The notes below the pieces were generated by a model, which saw only the letters and a program-made list of their open reading frames with translations, had not been told where the DNA came from and did no database searches. From positions 18,414,001 to 18,478,000 of the forward strand of contig CM082576.2 in NCBI GenBank assembly GCA_040954595.2: 64,000 nucleotides of DNA. Reading direction: 5' to 3'. Below, piece by piece: positions 10,573 to 21,472 of the stretch. Source of the stretch: Balanoglossus misakiensis (lineage: Eukaryota > Hemichordata). The first letter of the stretch is position 1, and each line of letters opens with the position of its first letter. The position numbers and the translations under genes were made by a program.

Positions 10573-11103
10573 GTGAAGGAACAGCTATTGGAGCTGAAAC
10601 AGAAACTACTCTTATTGGAAAAGAATGCTGGGACAGCATCTGTCGAAGAGGCTTTACAAAAGCTAATGGAGATGGCCCACAATCCAGCAGTCGTATCCCG
10701 AACCCAACTACTTAATGCTTTGAGGGCACTGGTCGACAGAGCGACAGCCACCGCACATCCAAAATTGCATCGTTTTCGATCGGTGCTCTCCCAGTTTGAA
10801 TCTACCGATTTCGGGGAAGATGCGGGGAGATTAATTATTCTATTATTGGGAAATAAAGAAGAGGAAGAAATAGCTTCAAAAGTGTACAAGTTTATGAAAC
10901 ACTCTGGCTCATCTAATCAGTTCTCTCAATATGAATCGGGACGATATATGCCCTATCCACTTCGTACATCATATACCCGCACACCGTATTCTCCCTACTA
11001 TAGAAGAGAGCAACCAAGAAATTCGGCTGGGAAATCCGGAATTAAATGCTTTGTATGTGCGAAGTTGGGGCACATTGCGAGGGACTGCCCCGACAAAAAA
11101 TAA
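10573..11103 (+). CDS. Ngaro Gag, exon 2 (zinc-knuckle protein)
   Basis: 176 codons follow an acceptor (TTGTATTGTAG|GTGAAG). The segment opens with a heptad-like helix (QLLELKQKLLLLEK), continues with a helical region of capsid-like composition, then a Tyr/Arg/Pro-rich linker, and ends with one CX2CX4HX4C zinc knuckle (CFVCAKLGHIARDC) followed by PDKK and a stop. The knuckle would bind the element's RNA. No frameshift or stop is present, unlike the downstream RT, so Gag may still be expressible. There is no in-frame ATG near its 5' end, which supports dependence on exon 1. Confidence 0.75.
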   Translation: MKEQLLELKQKLLLLEKNAGTASVEEALQKLMEMAHNPAVVSRTQLLNALRALVDRATATAHPKLHRFRSVLSQFESTDFGEDAGRLIILLLGNKEEEEIASKVYKFMKHSGSSNQFSQYESGRYMPYPLRTSYTRTPYSPYYRREQPRNSAGKSGIKCFVCAKLGHIARDCPDKK

Positions 11104-11291
11104 TGTATTGATAATCGTATAACTTTTCCGATGATGCATTGAAATATTCAAAAAAATAAAAAAAATAATATGACTCTGTAATCTCAGTGTTTGTGTAGTT
11201 TATTTTCCTTTCCCTTCGGACAGGGGGGCTAACAATAACAGCCCTATGCCTTTAAAAGCAACCTGCCTTCGCAGGGTCCTGTCTGGGGGTC

Positions 11292-11340
<49 letters not shown>

Positions 11341-11459
11341 TTGACCCCACAGTGGGAACTGAACTACCCCGTTCATCAAGCAAGTGGTGGACGTGTCTCG
11401 TATTCATGGGTATCATGGGAGGGCGCCCACAGACAGGAAGTGATGGGAGGGAATCCAGC
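11104..11459 (+). other. Ngaro gag-pol spacer with poly-A tract
   Basis: This non-coding stretch separates the Gag stop from the start of recognisable RT-side sequence. It holds an A-rich region near 11150-11170 and a 36-base A tract at about 11300-11336. Confidence 0.5.
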
Positions 11460-12140
11460 TGTCGAAGAGTTCGCCTTTGGAGGAAGCCTGTCCCGCCCCC
11501 AAGAGTTAAATTATAGAAATGCAGCGGAATTTAAGGCTGGTGAAGTCCATCAACATCTTCAAGAATGGGATTGCATCACAAATGGGCTAGACAACAAAGA
11601 CTTAGTTATGTCCTGGTTGCGGGAGAAGGTCAAAATCTCGGATTACACTCGTCACTTTTTCGGGACAATTTAAAGGAGTCGAATACGATCACGATACACC
11701 CCCTCACAAGTTATTTTACAACAACCCGAATTGTAGTAAATTTGGAGAATTTATTGCTAATACCCTGCAAGATAGAATCAAGTCTGGAGCCATTTCGGTG
11801 TGGGGCAGAGTAGGGTGTGCCCCTCCCCCTCATATAGTTATGCCCATCACAATTGAACCCCAAAAGCCTCGTCTATGTATCGATATGAGATTTCTCAACC
11901 TTTGGATGAAGGACATGCCTTTTAAATTGGATAAGCTGATAGAAGTTTCAAAATACCTGCAATCGTGTGATTATCAACTAAAATGCGATGACAAGAGCGG
12001 ATACGATCACATCCTATTGGCAGAGGACGAAAGACGTTACGTTGGTTTTCCAGTGGGCGGGATCCTGGTATGTGAACAACACTCTACCGTTTGGATGGAA
12101 ATTATCCGCCTTCATATACCAGAACGTGGGATAGTGTAAA
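11460..12140 (+). pseudogene. DIRS/Ngaro reverse transcriptase, frameshifted and truncated
   Basis: The order is an N-terminal extension (VEEFAFGGSLSRP; W-x-x-I-x-N-G-L-D), then KPRLCIDMRFLNLWMKD, DKSGYDHILL (motif A with catalytic Asp) and the Y-V-G-F block. One frameshift lies near 11668-11672 (GTI then KGVEYDHD in another frame) and another near 12047, after which SWYVNNTLPFGWKLSAF reads in the next frame. The homology stops at about 12130, before the expected YxDD box. The missing RT C-terminus, RNase H and recombinase N-terminus indicate an internal deletion. Confidence 0.85.
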
Positions 12141-12154
12141 AAGAAAAAAATAAC

Positions 12155-12559
12155 ATCACATTTGCGGAAAGGATTGGGGTAAACTTGCGCAGAGGTCATC
12201 TATTTCGGCCAACAACCCCGAGCGGTGAAGTCGAGCAACGCCCTCTATCATCCCAAACAGCGTACAGTCGCCTCAAATTGTACCTACAGGAGCTAAACAT
12301 GGATAGAGGGAAAACACCACACAGTCTCAGAAGCGCATGTGCGATCACATTATCCTTGGCGGGGGTGGAGTTGAGTGAGCTTATGCGTCACATAGGTTGG
12401 CGTTCAGAAGATACAGCCAATCATTACACCAAACTATCTTCTGTGTCAGCGGCCCAAGGACCAGCCCAGAAGTTAAAAGAGGTGACTGATGCAGGAGAGA
12501 TCCTGACGCGAAACTACGAACAGGCGAATGATCTAACAGACTTCACTATGGCATTCTAA
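12155..12559 (+). pseudogene. Tyrosine recombinase C-terminal catalytic part (Ngaro)
   Basis: An open frame reaches a stop at 12559. It has the recombinase box II signature HSLRSACAI (H-x-x-R), then MRHIGWRSE (the His/Trp position) and a Tyr in ANHYTKL as the presumptive nucleophile. The first catalytic Arg would lie upstream and is lost with the deleted N-terminus. In Ngaro elements this enzyme integrates the circular DNA. It lies directly upstream of the B1-A2-B2 repeats, as expected. Confidence 0.85.
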
Positions 12560-12768
12560 ACCAGTCCGCTCCTTAATGGCACAATAACCTAATTTACAGA
12601 TGTATGGGGCTTGATTTCTGTACATAATCGTAGCAAGAATAAAGTTCATATTTTAAAATTGACACGTGCTTTCATATATATTATGGGTGTAGGAGTGGGT
12701 GTGTATGGGTATTGAAGGATTGGGTGGGAAATAGGAAAAGTTGTGCATCCATAAAGCAGGGAGTTTCG

Positions 12769-12851
12769 CATAACATAACATAAAACCCGGACCCACTCCT
12801 ATAACAATAGGCATATTCTAGAGCGGAGTTATAAGGCTTTAAATATTATAG
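12769..12851 (+). repeat. Ngaro split repeat B1
   Basis: AACCCGGACCCACTCC ... GGCTTTAAATATTATAG, the same as B2 at 13118-13198 with one small difference near the start. Confidence 0.9.
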
Positions 12852-12987
12852 TATTTAAAGCCGCATCACTACGCGATATATATCCGCATATGCTAATTTA
12901 TTATGAATATTCATGAGAACCCGTATAAAAGTTAGCGAATATCCGCACATGGGCTCAGTACCATTCCTTAACCACAGGAGGCAGCAG
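12852..12987 (+). repeat. Ngaro split repeat A2
   Basis: Nearly identical to A1 (8588-8721). It directly abuts B1, giving the B1-A2-B2 order. Confidence 0.9.
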
Positions 12988-13117
12988 TTAGAGCAGATAA
13001 GGTAGAAGGTTAGGGCATACAAGTGGCGGGCGGGTGGGGGTTTATGTGTACCGATGAGCGATTTGGGAGTTTTGCCCACCCTCCCACCCTTCAGCAACCC
13101 CGCTCTGGAATTTGGCC

Positions 13118-13198
13118 AACATAACATCAAAACCCGGACCCACTCCTATAACAATAGGCATATTCTAGAGCGGAGTTATAAGGCTTTAAATATTATAG
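13118..13198 (+). repeat. Ngaro split repeat B2 (3' end of element)
   Basis: A second copy of B, ending TAAATATTATAG. It marks the element's right boundary. Confidence 0.85.
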
Positions 13199-13479
13199 GT
13201 TTAAAAACCATCGATCTGAACCTTCTATACCTAGTTTAAGTCATGTTGAATGAAACAATGTCTTCAAACAGCAGATTATCTAATGGGGGACAATGGAGGA
13301 CGGTTTTTGCGAATGGTTTGCTCACTTCCGGTGTGCTAGATTTGTCAAAGCGCGTTTTCACGTGTACGGGTATAGGTACATGCATGTACCTATTTCAATT
13401 GAACTTGTTTTCCAATGTTTTGAAAGGATCGGGTAGGTGACGTTGCTTTCTGAACCGTGCCTCTTTCTTCCCCAACAGG

Positions 13480-13672
13480 TCCAACTACACGTGGTCCTAG
13501 TGGCCAAGTTATCAACGTGATTTTTGAAAACCTGATATGGTAATTTATCACTTCCTACAGTTTTCCTAAGTTTGGAGTGATTAACAACTTTGGTTACCTC
13601 CTCAAGTGAGATGTTATGATTTAAAACAGTACTATGATGGTAGCCTTCTGTCAACTGCATTTCTAGTTTCAT
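13480..13672 (-). pseudogene. Short LINE RT N-terminal fragment
   Basis: NHNISLEEVTKVVNHSKL then VGSDKLPYQVFKN matches the I-S-x-E-E-V...K-A-x-G-x-D-x-I-P...V-x-K-N pattern just before the RT core of CR1/Jockey-group ORF2. The fragment is cut on both sides and carries no catalytic residue. Confidence 0.55.
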
Positions 13673-13679
13673 TTCATGT

Positions 13680-14738
13680 TAGTAATGTGTGGTTCAGTTG
13701 CTATTTACATTACACAGAGACTATGAAGCCCTTTCTGAATTCCATTGTTCTCAATAAATTACACAAACACATGATGTACAGAAATGAATATATTTAAATC
13801 TTTATTTCTTAAAACCTGGCAACAAACAAACAAATAAGTGTGTATAAACATGAATAAATATTTCAACTTTTAATAAAAAATATGGTCTCTTCATTCATTT
13901 TTGATCAGCCCCCTTCCCCCATCATTGATTCTACTCATGTAAATGTGTTTGCTAGTATAATTTAGACGGCGTCGCTGTTCACTAAATATTCTATCTTTAA
14001 CTTCTTCTTGCCGTAAGTCTTCTTATTCCCCACTTCACTATTCCTGTCTGGTGTCTTTTCATTTGACTGAAGGTGAAAAGTGTAAAGACGTTGTTAATGC
14101 GCTTGACACACATGCAGTAAATAATAAGGTGTAAATATAAATATGTGAACAGCGTCAACAAGGTTATTATGTTCAAATACTAGTATATGATGATGCGGAC
14201 AAACAACTTTGCTCACTGGACGATGCTGACATGGTCATGGTAATTATCTGATCACATGCTTTGTTTATCAACGTACACCCAGGTATTTCAGGCTATAACT
14301 ATGGCGAAAACTGTGTGTAATGCTATTCAACCGGACTTAGAAACGTGTGAAAAATTGCTCCTAGTGACGGTATGGTGTTCGCATGTCAAAGTTCCGCGAA
14401 CACAGTGTATGTACACACTGGCATTTCATTTCGATGGCACTCCATTTCTTCCAGATAATACAAAAAACACAATCAATGCATGTTCTAAACACACTACGAC
14501 CAATTCAAATTATCATGAAAATGTATTACCGTTGATGGTTGCTCCATTATCCTGCCCGGGATTAAAGACTGGGTCGATTATCCACGCAACAGAAGATAGA
14601 CCGTCGACCGCCATGTGATGTTCCATAACATAACCTGGGTCAGATGACGTGACCTTTGTTCAGCTTCCGGCAATCACGTCATATCGCACATGCGCGTTGG
14701 AGCTAAACACTAAGTAGCTAATTAGTTGCGCATACGCA
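13680..14738. other. No gene recognised
   Basis: AT-rich sequence. An open frame at 14256-14618 has no recognised domain and no convincing splice context. The 30-bp inverted partner of 8256-8285 begins at 14739. Confidence 0.45.
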
Positions 14739-14762
14739 AGTCGCTAAATTTGGAGGTTTGTC

Positions 14763-14905
14763 CTACTGCTTACTGATAACATGACCCCAAAATTTAACAC
14801 TCTTTCTCATAAATTGACATTTGCTGGGTTTTAATTTCAATCCAGCTTGACGTAACCTGGTTTGGACAGTATCAATGTGTTGTAGATGCTCCTCAAAAGA
14901 GCTGC
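14763..14905 (-). pseudogene. Gypsy RT fragment following the YxDD box
   Basis: It encodes FEEHLQHIDTVQTRL, then LKLKPSKCQFM and FWGHVIS, the helix and the K-C-x-F...L-G-H-x-I-S block that follow the catalytic YxDD in Ty3/gypsy RT. The frame continues exactly across the TTAA-flanked element at 14910-15896 into the YIDD box at about 15901-15960. Confidence 0.85.
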
Positions 14906-14909
14906 TTAA

Positions 14910-15896
14910 GGTAGTTGGAAAGGCTAGGGCGTCAGTTAAAATTTCATTTAAAAACACTGAATTTATATCTAGAAATGTATTAGAGAAAAATTAAACTCAT
15001 AAAAAATTCGGGGCAATAAACGTGTAACAAGATATGGCTGGTTTTATGATACCTAATTTCATTCATCTGGCAAGGAAGCTAGGGAGCCTTATTTGAGCGC
15101 CCTCTAGGGGAAGACTTCTCCTAGGCTATGCGCACAAGGACGGGTTCCCCTAGCCAAGGGCATTTAAATGTAACTTGCAAACACTGATTCTTGCAATTTT
15201 CAACGATAGATAACCTTGCTTGTTTATTAAAGGCTGCCAAATTATGGACATTTTTGCATTTCTAGGGAACCCGAAAAGCCAGCGGAAAAGCGTTTGACCC
15301 AGATAAATGCGATCCTTTGCCGTGAACTGCCGCTAAACTTTGCGTATTTCGCTTCTTTTCTGCCCTTCGCCATAATGTAATGGTTTTTATTTGTGATTGA
15401 ATAGGTATGCCAGATATTTTTTTTTATCATGAAACTTTCAGGAAAGGCTCGGGACATCCCAAAGAACAATTTTACTGGACAGTTTTTTCATAAGTTTTCC
15501 CGTTGTGTTTTGGCAGCACGTTAAAGTTGTATACAAAATATCAACAAAAACTGTGTTTTCCTGAGTGATAACTTTGAAAAAAATAAGTTTTTGCTGAAAG
15601 TGTCCCATACATTGCTGGAGGGGTTGCTTCATATTAAAATGAATACAAATTATTCAATAATTTGTGAAAACATGTCAAGATTCAATCAATATTTTGTAAA
15701 ATTATGAATATTTATATTTAGGCGTATCAAATTTCATAATTTTACCAGATATTTTTACAGTCATATTTTTCCCTCACTTTTTAGTTTGTTAAGAACACAT
15801 GCTGCAAATTTCAAGTCATTATCTTTATTCTAACTTGTGAAAATAAATTCACAAACATTGAGAGAATTTGCTTCAAAAATAGCCTTTCCAACTACC
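14910..15896. mobile_element. TTAA-targeting non-autonomous transposon, long copy
   Basis: A perfect 17-bp terminal inverted repeat (GGTAGTTGGAAAGGCTA / inverse) is flanked by TTAA on both sides (14906-14909 and 15897-15900). TTAA duplication is the hallmark of piggyBac-superfamily insertion. No transposase is encoded. It interrupts the RT of a gypsy copy. A shorter inverted copy is at 26105-26704. Confidence 0.85.
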
Positions 15897-15900
15897 TTAA

Positions 15901-16829
15901 TATAATAATATCATCAATATAACAAAGCACATATTGCCACATAATATTGCGTAACACGTGTTGCATAGTACGCTGAAAACAACTGCACTTATGTACGAAT
16001 TTCTTATTAACTGCTGGTTTAACAGGAGGTGTATATAAATATACAGGATCCCCCACTTTAAGATTTTGCGACCGTTGGATATTTTTATCATAACGGTCCT
16101 TCATATTCTGTTGATATCGATCTGTATTCTCTTTGGCGATTTTATGAGCTATCTCCCTCTTAGCAGCTAAATGTTTAAGGTGTGTATCTATATTTCTTGT
16201 CCTCCCCTCAACTAGCTGGAATTCAACATCCATGGGCAATGTGGGATGCCGACCTTATAACACATAATACGGGCTGAACCCACTGGACTCTTGAGGACTA
16301 ACTCTATACGCGAAAAGCACTGAACTTAGGTACCGATACCAATCTTTCTGTTTATTATCGACAAACATGGACAGCATGTCGACTAGGCAACCATTGAAAC
16401 GTTCTGTAAGGCCATTGGTCTGTGGACGATAAGGGGTAGAAACTTTACTCTGAATGTTGAAATATTTGCAGGTTTCGTGAATTACCTGGGATAAAAAAAT
16501 CGATCCCTCATTACTCAGCAAAACTCTGGGGCTTCCATAAGTAGCAATTACTTCATCAAACAAGATCTTAGCAACTGTCTCAGCTCGTGCATTACGTAAT
16601 GGATATGCTAATGAAAACTTTGTAAAGTAATGAGTAAGTACTAAGAAGTAAAGTAATGAGTAAGTACTAAGATGTATTTATGACCATCATAAGTTCTAGG
16701 GAGGGGTCCCACAATATCCATACCCAGTCGGTCCCAGGGTCCTGAAACTGGAATTGGTAACAACTTAGCATGAGTAGGGTGTGTTGTTCTCACACACAAA
16801 AAATAGAAAAAAAAGTGGTCTCGAACCAA
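15901..16829 (-). pseudogene. Chimeric gypsy fragment: integrase 5' part joined to RT YIDD part
   Basis: From right to left on the minus strand: GPWDRLGMDIVGPLPRTYDG (first Asp), LLSNEGS with Asn in place of the second catalytic Asp, PYRPQTNGLTERFNG (Glu), then VGDPVYLYTPP and NKKFVHK. There the integrase stops, near 15985, and RT begins at FQRTMQHVL and CYIDDIII (YxDD box). The order integrase-then-RT is opposite to any gypsy element, so this is a rearrangement junction and the counterpart of the RT-then-integrase junction at ~7798. Short frameshifts and a duplicated 20-30-bp segment near 16630-16665 add further damage. Confidence 0.85.
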
Positions 16830-18505
16830 GATCAGTTGACACCTTCAGGTAAAAGGCTAGCCTTCCTGAAACCATTCGCCATCACGATGTGTACTCGAAA
16901 AAGTCGGAAATTTTCCGCACTATATTGCAGCATTACTCCAATGATCTTATTTGCACCGCAGCGATGCATATACGAGTTCCCTGCACCGCAGCGGTGAGAA
17001 TAAGAGTTTCCTACCCCGCAACGATCTGGCCGTTCTTTATTCACTCCTCGGCGACAAAAATGTTTTATTACGGCCTAAATAACGACTTTTTCGCTCCTTG
17101 GTTGGTCATGCGGACGGAAAAAAAAGGGTTTTAGCGAGTTTATCTTTCTCTCTCCAGAACACTCCGTATTCAGACTTGCCCAAGTGAACCACGACAAAAA
17201 TATGACCATGTTTCCCTGCATGTTTCTTATACCCGACAGATAAAAAACGCAGCGTTGATATTGCAATGAATTGGCTTTATGAAAATGACGTAAATTACAC
17301 TGATAATGTCGTTAAAAATTTTCACACAAAAAAAGAAATAGAAAAAAAGTGGTCTCGAACCAACATCAGTTGACACCTTCAGGTAAAAGGCTAGCCTTCC
17401 TGAACTATTCGACATCACGATGTGTACTCGAAAAAGTCGGAAATTTTCCGCACTATATTGCAGCATAACTCCAATGATCTTATTTGCACCGCAGCGGTGC
17501 AAATACGAGTTACCTGCACCGCAGCGGTGCGAAGAAGAGTTCCCTACCCCGCAACGATCTGACCGTTCTTTATTCACTCCTCGGGGACAAAAACGTTTTA
17601 TTACGGCCTAAATAACGACTTTTTCGCTCTTTGGTTGGTCATGCGGACGGAAAGACACGGTTTTAGCGAGTTTATTTTTCTCTCTACTGAGTACTCCGTA
17701 TTCAGACTTGCCCAAGTGAACCGCGACGAAAAATGACCAAGTTTCCCTGCATGTTTCTTATACCCGACAGATAAAAAACGCAGCGTAGATATTGAAATGA
17801 ATTGGGTTTATGAAAATGATAAAAATTACAACTGCAATGTCGTTAAAAGTTCTCTCAACAAAAAATAGAAAAAAAAGTGGTCTCGAACCAACATCAGTTG
17901 ACTCGTTCAGGTAAAAAGGCTAGCCTTCCTGAACCCTTCGCCATCACGTTGTGTACTCGAAAAAGTCGGAATTTTTCCGCACTATATTGCAGCATAACTC
18001 CAATGATCTTATTTGCACTGCAGCGGGCAATACGAGTTCCCTGCACCGCAGCGGTGCGGAGAAGAGTTCCCTACCCCGCAACGGTCTGACCGTTCTTTAT
18101 TCACTCCTCGGGGACAAAAACGTTTTATTACGGCCTAAATAACGACGTTTTCGCTCCTTGGTTGGTCATGCGGACGGAAAGACACGGTTTTAGCTAGTTT
18201 ATCTTTCTCTCTGCTGAGCACTCCGTATTCAGACATGCCCAAGTGAACCGCGACAAAAAATGACCAAGTTTCCCTGCATGTTTCTTATACCCGACAGATA
18301 AAACACGCAGCGTAGATATTGAAATGAATTGGATTTATGAAAATGATAAAAATTACAATGGTAATGTCGTTAAAAGTTCTCAAAAAAAAATAGAAAAAAA
18401 ATGGTCTCGAACCAACATCAGTTGACACCTTCAGGTAAAAGGTTAGCCTTCCTGAACCCTTCGCCATCACGATGTGTACTCGAAAAGTCGAAAATTTCAC
18501 CTCAG
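16789..18505. repeat. ~530-bp tandem array, about 3.2 units
   Basis: The anchor GTGGTCTCGAACCAA recurs at 16815, 17349, 17877 and (as ATGGTCTCG) 18401, giving periods of 534, 528 and 524 bp. Each full unit carries one or two copies of a 15-bp palindrome, GCACCGCAGCGGTGC, or a mutated form. On the minus strand the anchor reads TGGTTCGAGACCAC, a near-consensus RNA polymerase III B box, about 50 bp after TGGCGAATGGTT, which is A-box-like. The last unit is truncated. The units may derive from a tRNA-related SINE or a satellite. Confidence 0.9.
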
Positions 18506-19487
18506 TCGATTACACCATTAATAAAAACGCCTAGATAATATTGCTCTCTGTGAAGTATTTAACAAAAGCAGGAAAAACAAATCCTGAGTTAATTATGTTT
18601 CTGTTGTTTTTACTAAATAATGAAAATAATAATAATTATTATTTCTTATATAGCGCATTACATAATGGACTAAAATCTCAATGCGCTTTACTACATGATG
18701 AAAAGTACACTAAAAATACAAGCTAAAAAATTCGACATAAAAACGCTAACAAGGTATATAAAAGTTGTAAAAAGTGTAAAAGAATTAGTGTATAAATGCT
18801 TTCATAAAAAGATGGGTTTTAAGTATAAGTGGTCTTAATTCTAAGTTTAAAATTGCTCAGCTAGAAAATCCACAATAAGCATTTTCATTTTAATATAATT
18901 CAGTTCCCGATAATGATGAACATTTCCTATATACACATCGTTTGAAGCCTCCAGAGCTGTCAAATTTCTCCCATTTTTTCCACAATAAAATACTTCAAAT
19001 ATCATTTAAAATCCCCAGCATTAAGTCATATAACTTGTATTTGCATCAGTTTGTCTTCTATTGGAGACACTTACCACGTTAGCTGCAGTGTACTGTTTGT
19101 ATGGAGGCTGATGAAATGGGTGCGGCACACATTAAATATATAATGTGAATAATTTGCAAAATACAGCCATAATTGTGCATCGATGAGATGTTCATGTTTG
19201 CCTTATAGTATGTACCAATCTATTTAAAGTGGGATAATAAAGTAATGAACATAATGTAAACAGTGGCAGTTCTTGAGGCTTTTTGGGGAGCACTTTGTCA
19301 TGATTGACAGTAAAACCAGCCAACAATAAATATTGGAAAGAGTGTATAGTTACCATGGACGCCCTCTATGTTTTGACGTCACCATTAATTAACTGTAAAC
19401 AATTTCCATCCTGTTTGTTTACATGAGAGTAAAAATCTGGCCGAAAAACAAATTAACACCAATTATTCATTTTGGCAAGATTTTTCA
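18506..19487. other. Non-coding
   Basis: No gene seen. A short motif TATATAGCGC near 18650 recurs at about 22325 and looks like a piece of a dispersed repeat. Confidence 0.5.
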
Positions 19488-19640
19488 CTCTGGTGTCTAC
19501 AAGTGGGATGGAAGTTGTGTGTGGCGAATGTTGATTCACTATATGTCCACATGTAGAATAACATAATCCATGTCTTGTATCAAACATAATTAATAGAAAA
19601 GGGCCGCGAGAGAGAGACTTTGTCCCTTTAATGTTGTACA
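19488..19640. repeat. Dispersed repeat family R1, copy 1
   Basis: The block runs from CTACAAGTGGGATGGAAG through ACATGTAGAATAACATAA and TTGTATCAAACATAATTAAT to GACTTTGTCCCTTTAA. Related copies are at 28429-28700 (both orientations of the motif, as a foldback) and 51283-51402. Confidence 0.75.
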
Positions 19641-19816
19641 GCCGCATGTCCTGTCCGAGTCAAGAATGTTTGAAAGTACAGGTGCAGGCAAAATAACGAT
19701 CAGCTATCAAACATTTCTCCTCAACAGTGTATGGCAGAGACAAAATTGGACATGTTTTATCATTGGTTAATTTAAATGTACACAGTCGATAATCTTACAA
19801 CTGAGCTGGAAGAGGC

Positions 19817-19832
19817 GGGGGGGGGGGGGGGG
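19817..19832 (+). repeat. Poly-G run (16 bases)
   Basis: An uninterrupted run of G, and a possible spot for length error in the assembly. Confidence 0.9.
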
Positions 19833-21472
19833 AAGACTGTAATATGTTTGGACCGCCAAGAATACCTAATCAATGTGGACGCACAGATGGCCATTGGTAT
19901 GATAATGAGTGTGCTGTAAAAAGAAAGCTCAAATTCTATTGGTTGAATATTTTTAGACTAGAAGCCCGTTGAATGTCAGATAGCAGAGGATCCCTGAATC
20001 AGTATAAAATTTGTAGTAGTTTGAAGTGTGTATTAGGGTCATTGACATTGTCTTGATTCACAATAGTAGAGATCGGTAGGCAGTTTATGTAAATTGTAAT
20101 GCAAAAGTTATTTATTATACTTGTAATGTGATTTCAGATAGGTATTAAAATAAAAGTATCATAATGTAATTATAATCCAGTTTTAATAATTCAAGAATTA
20201 CCGGTTGTTATTTTAGTGCCAAATTTACATACATCAATCTGAGTGCTCAACTGCTCACCTGCGTCCCAGAAAGAAAATTTGGCAATGTGGCAAGCCATTC
20301 CCAACCTGAAGAGGGTTTTATACCAGGGTGGGGAAATATAGTTTCATGTTATGTTATTTGAAATTGACCAATATAATTTCCATCACTCCACTATTAAAGC
20401 CACCAGATCCAAAAATAGTGTGTTAACACATTTCTTCCCAATCAGTGCGGCGTACGAACGCGTACAAAGGGTTGAAAATATGACTGGATGATATGACAGG
20501 GGGGCTGCAAACATTAAAGTTATAAATGGGGGAGTTCCGATCTGCATTTTCCCCACCTGTCTTGTTATTTGCTAATCCAAAATAAAAGCTATCACATTTC
20601 CAATTAAGCACCTGCAAACAACTTAATCTGTGTGCCCCGTCCACAGATTAAGATGATAAAGTAAATTTCGGTTAGCGAGTACTGGGTATAACAAGAGGAT
20701 CAAAGAGAGATGGATTGTTCTTTTTAACAGATTTGAGCAATGTAAACAAATCATATGGTTCTCTGACATTCACGATAAACATGCAGCACTATAGACATTT
20801 GTGTTGCAAGATTTGAATGAAATTCATCTCCGCATGTGAAGGAAGGACAGACCGAAATTTGTACGCCCCACTGGAACATGGCGATCGGGACAAACAAAAC
20901 TATTGCAATTACCTCACAACCATCAACTACTGCCTTGGGCGGTATTTCGAATTCCGTTCCAGGAAAAACAACAACAACACATATGCGAAGTTATAAGTGA
21001 TAGCGAAAGAAAGTATGTACGTTTATTAAAATAACACTAATCATAATCAAATAATTCCGATCATATCCATCCATATTCCAAATATATTCAATCAATTATC
21101 ACATTTATATGGCATATTGTACAGACAAACAAAACACAATACAGCACAGGTATTACAGTAAGTCCAAAAATATATCCTCCAGTAGTTGAATGTACGCATG
21201 TGCACATAATAACTACCTAGGTCCATAGTGAATATGTCCTCTATACATTGGAAACCTACGATAATTAATACACCTGTGTCACATTTGTTCAAAAATAAAT
21301 GTAGTTACAATTCAATTCCAATACGGTTTAAATGCTGACCTTTTTATTTAGCTTAATCTTAATTATTAAATGTAATAAATCGACAGTGTTGCGCTTAATG
21401 TAAGAGAAACCTAACTAACAATCATAAATAATATTTTGCATTCGATCATTGAATCAATAACACGGATAAAGC
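19833..21472. other. Non-coding, downstream of the lectin gene
   Basis: No coding exon supported. It lies 3' of the minus-strand lectin gene and probably includes its 3' UTR (candidate AATAAA-like signals occur near 21290 on the minus strand, unverified). Confidence 0.45.

Larger units (their letters stand above)
8588..13198 (+). mobile_element. Ngaro-type (DIRS order) tyrosine-recombinase retrotransposon, degraded
   Basis: The layout is repeat A1 (8588-8721), coding region, then B1 (12769-12851), A2 (12852-12987) and B2 (13118-13198). Split direct repeats in this order are the known signature of Ngaro elements, which integrate with a tyrosine recombinase rather than an integrase and leave no target duplication. 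The coding order fits: Gag with a zinc knuckle, DIRS-type RT, then tyrosine recombinase. RT has two frameshifts and its C-terminal half, RNase H and the recombinase N-terminus are missing, so this copy cannot move by itself. A minisatellite occupies an apparent intron in gag. Confidence 0.85.

Noticed and set aside
14256-14618. 120-codon open frame
   Set aside because: No domain recognised and the composition is like surrounding non-coding DNA. Left unassigned.
16860-16920. A tRNA gene on the minus strand of the tandem units
   Set aside because: B and A boxes are present, but a full cloverleaf with a 7-bp acceptor stem could not be drawn; kept only as a pol III-like signal.
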